Source: Oscheius onirici (lineage: Eukaryota > Nematoda > Chromadorea > Rhabditida > Rhabditidae). Taken from it: a stretch of 64,000 nt of DNA. The position numbers and the translations under genes are program-made. The stretch is taken from positions 3,100,001 through 3,164,000 of the forward strand of contig OW051472.1 of assembly GCA_932521025.1 (NCBI GenBank), given 5' to 3'. A model generated the notes under the pieces. It saw nothing but the letters and a program-made list of their open reading frames with translations, searched no databases and was not told where the DNA came from. How positions within the stretch are numbered: the first letter of the stretch is position 1; the number at the start of each line of letters is the position of its first letter. This document shows positions 62,435-64,000 of the stretch, one piece after another.

Positions 62435-64000
62435 TTACATGGCCTGGAACATGCGGTGCTTGGGAGGATGACGGACCAGGTAGTCGTTCTTGAGCAGAGA
62501 CGAGATGTGAACCCATCCGAGGTCATAGCAAATCTCAGCCACAGCCTTCTCTGCGATTCCAGTATCCTTGTTCTCGCCTCTACCTTCTTCGACTGCCTTC
62601 CAAAGATACTTGAGAGCTCGACCAGAGTGTCCGTGAGCCATGGCGTGCTTGGCCGACAGAATCAGACACTTGGAGTCATCCGGAGCAATGTACTTCAAGA
62701 CTTCCGAATAGGCCGCATCGACGTTGACTCTCGGGGCTCCAGTAGAGTCCTGTCGCATCTTCATCTCCTCCTCGGTGACTTCCTTGGCATCTTTCAACAT
62801 CATCACGCCGTACAGATCGCCCTTGAAGATCTTCGGAATGCTGAGAGAGCTCTGGGCCAGATGGCTGTCGACCAGTTGAGTGGCTTTGGCCAGAAGGACG
62901 TCGATGATCGCAGCCTTTCTCTCCTCCATGTTCCTGCAAAATTGTTTGTATTTTACGGTTATGGAGATTGGAGAGAACAAGAACCCCACTTAAAATGAGG
63001 TATAGTGAACGAACCCACTTTTTGATTGCGATCGTCTCCTCGTTTTGTTCCTGTCGACATCCCATGAAGCATTGAACCTCTTCCGGCTTACAGATCTCGA
63101 TCACCTGGGCGAAGATCATCTTCAGAGTATCTGTTTCAGCTTCGGAACGCATCTAAACAAGGATTTTAATAATGTAATCAATTACAACACACCGCCTTGG
63201 CCAAGAGCTGCTTCATTCTGACTGTCAGGAGTGGAAGATGATTGGGGTGCTGCTGGAGAAGTTCCGTGTAGAGCTGGGTGGCTTCCGTCTCGTCCTTCAG
63301 CTTTTCCAGCCAGTTGATTTTCAAATCGCGCATGGCATCCTCCATTTCCTGCTTCTGCTCCTTCTTCGTCTCCTTTTCCTTCAAGACGATCATCGACGGT
63401 CCCTTGGCAGCACGAACCGAATACTCGGTAAAGTGATAGAAGACGTTGGTCTTGTCGACGGCCGAGATGTCGCTCTCTTCGAACATTTTCAGCTCCCCCT
63501 TTAAATAAGAACCAGCAGTCAGGGCCGTCGGTTTGAAGAGCTTGTCATCGGACAGACCTCCCAGATAAAAACTGAACTGTTGTCCAGGCGGCAGAACCTT
63601 CTTCGTCCATTTGGTTCCGGCTCTCTTTGTGGCTCCGTCAGGACTCTTGTAGGCGTCCAGGGCGATAGCACTAGGGGCCTTGATCGACACACTGAAACGA
63701 GATTTTGAATGGTAAGAAAGGAAAGAATTACTGAAGCGGAACGTCTCTGACAGCTTCCAAGACTGACTCGTCCGGATGACGCAGCTGGGCCTGGATCAGA
63801 TGAGCTCCTTTCTCGAGCTTGATCACATACTGAAATTTTTTCCTACGGAACTTTAAAAAGGCTCATACTCTATCAGGGAAGCTACTTGCGGCTCCCTCGA
63901 ATCCTTTGGTCGCGTTGAAGACTTGGAACAGGAGACAGTCAATTGGACTCTCGTACAGATATTGAGAGAGTCCAGGCAGTTCAAAGGCGACTTCAGCCGG
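62435..64000 (-). CDS. tpp-2: Tripeptidyl peptidase II, C-terminal part (runs off right edge)
   Basis: TPP2 is a giant cytosolic serine exopeptidase that takes tripeptides off peptides released by the proteasome. This part lies after the subtilisin domain. From the edge: ELPGLSQYLYESPIDCLLFQ, then KLEKGAHLIQAQLRHPDESV, HVSIKAPSAIALDAYKSPDG, FYLGGLSDDKLFKPTALTAG, YLKGELKMFE, MRDLKINWLEKLKDETEATQ, LPLLTVRMKQLLAKA. Then come helical C-terminal repeats: EEVQCFMGCRQEQNEETI, DSKCLILSAKHAMAHGHSGR, and YDLGWVHISSLLKNDYLVRH at the very end. These match the TPP2 pattern of YL.G.L, ALRDLKI.W and LGWTH. Five or so exons, short introns, stop at 62435. The catalytic residues are outside the window. Confidence 0.9.

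Overview
The window looks like nuclear DNA of a nematode. Coding regions are cut by very short introns (mostly about 38-50 bp) that end in TTTCAG. Several start codons follow directly on a TTTCAG or TTCCAG, as expected for spliced-leader trans-splicing. The families present are typical of nematodes: serpentine 7TM receptors, an oac-type acyltransferase, PAN and C-type-lectin secreted proteins, and a TSSK-like kinase. No bacterial operons, tRNAs, rRNAs or CRISPR arrays were seen. The species cannot be named. The intron-bearing core histones argue against a close Caenorhabditis relative. All multi-exon models below were assembled by eye from reading frame and splice signals.

Layout. 0-4 kb: N-terminal half of an ABCC/MRP transporter (minus, runs off the left edge). 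5.8-6.7 kb: secreted basic protein with dibasic sites. 7.3-10.4 kb: membrane acyltransferase with SGNH domain. 11.3-13.8 kb: a histone group (divergent H2A/H2B pair plus H4). 14.1-15.6 kb: two small unknown genes. 15.8-20.4 kb: three Tyr-rich secreted proteins on the minus strand, interleaved with a protein kinase and a small ORF on the plus strand. 20.4-27.3 kb: a gene-poor stretch with five copies of the palindrome GTCTAGAC. 27.3-32.4 kb: a nine-exon ZP-domain membrane protein. 33-37 kb: a tandem C-type lectin gene flanked by an intact and a broken copy of an unknown gene. 37.4-39 kb: a serpentine receptor. 39.5-42.1 kb: IFT46. 43.8-46.1 kb: a PAN-domain secreted protein facing a mucin-like membrane protein. 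46.9-49.7 kb: a small membrane protein whose large intron appears to hold another gene on the opposite strand. 50-51.7 kb: a Cys-rich secreted protein. 52.8-53.8 kb: a 984-bp foldback element. 55.7-58.7 kb: an FTH-like protein and a basic/acidic, probably nuclear protein. 60.3-62.1 kb: a second serpentine receptor. 62.4-64 kb: the C-terminal part of tripeptidyl peptidase II (runs off the right edge).

The most unusual structure lies at 41-50 kb. Three pairs of inverted duplications (133, 281 and about 400 bp per arm, equal or nearly equal in length within each pair) copy pieces of local genes: the end of the PAN gene, and sequence related to an acyltransferase exon. Together with the foldback element at 52.8 kb and a smaller hairpin at 35.8 kb, this points to recent inverted duplication or foldback-element activity. 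The best candidate for an undescribed protein system is the Tyr-rich secreted family at 15.8-20.4 kb. Two members end in the same Cys-containing motif, and the third appears to stop inside it.
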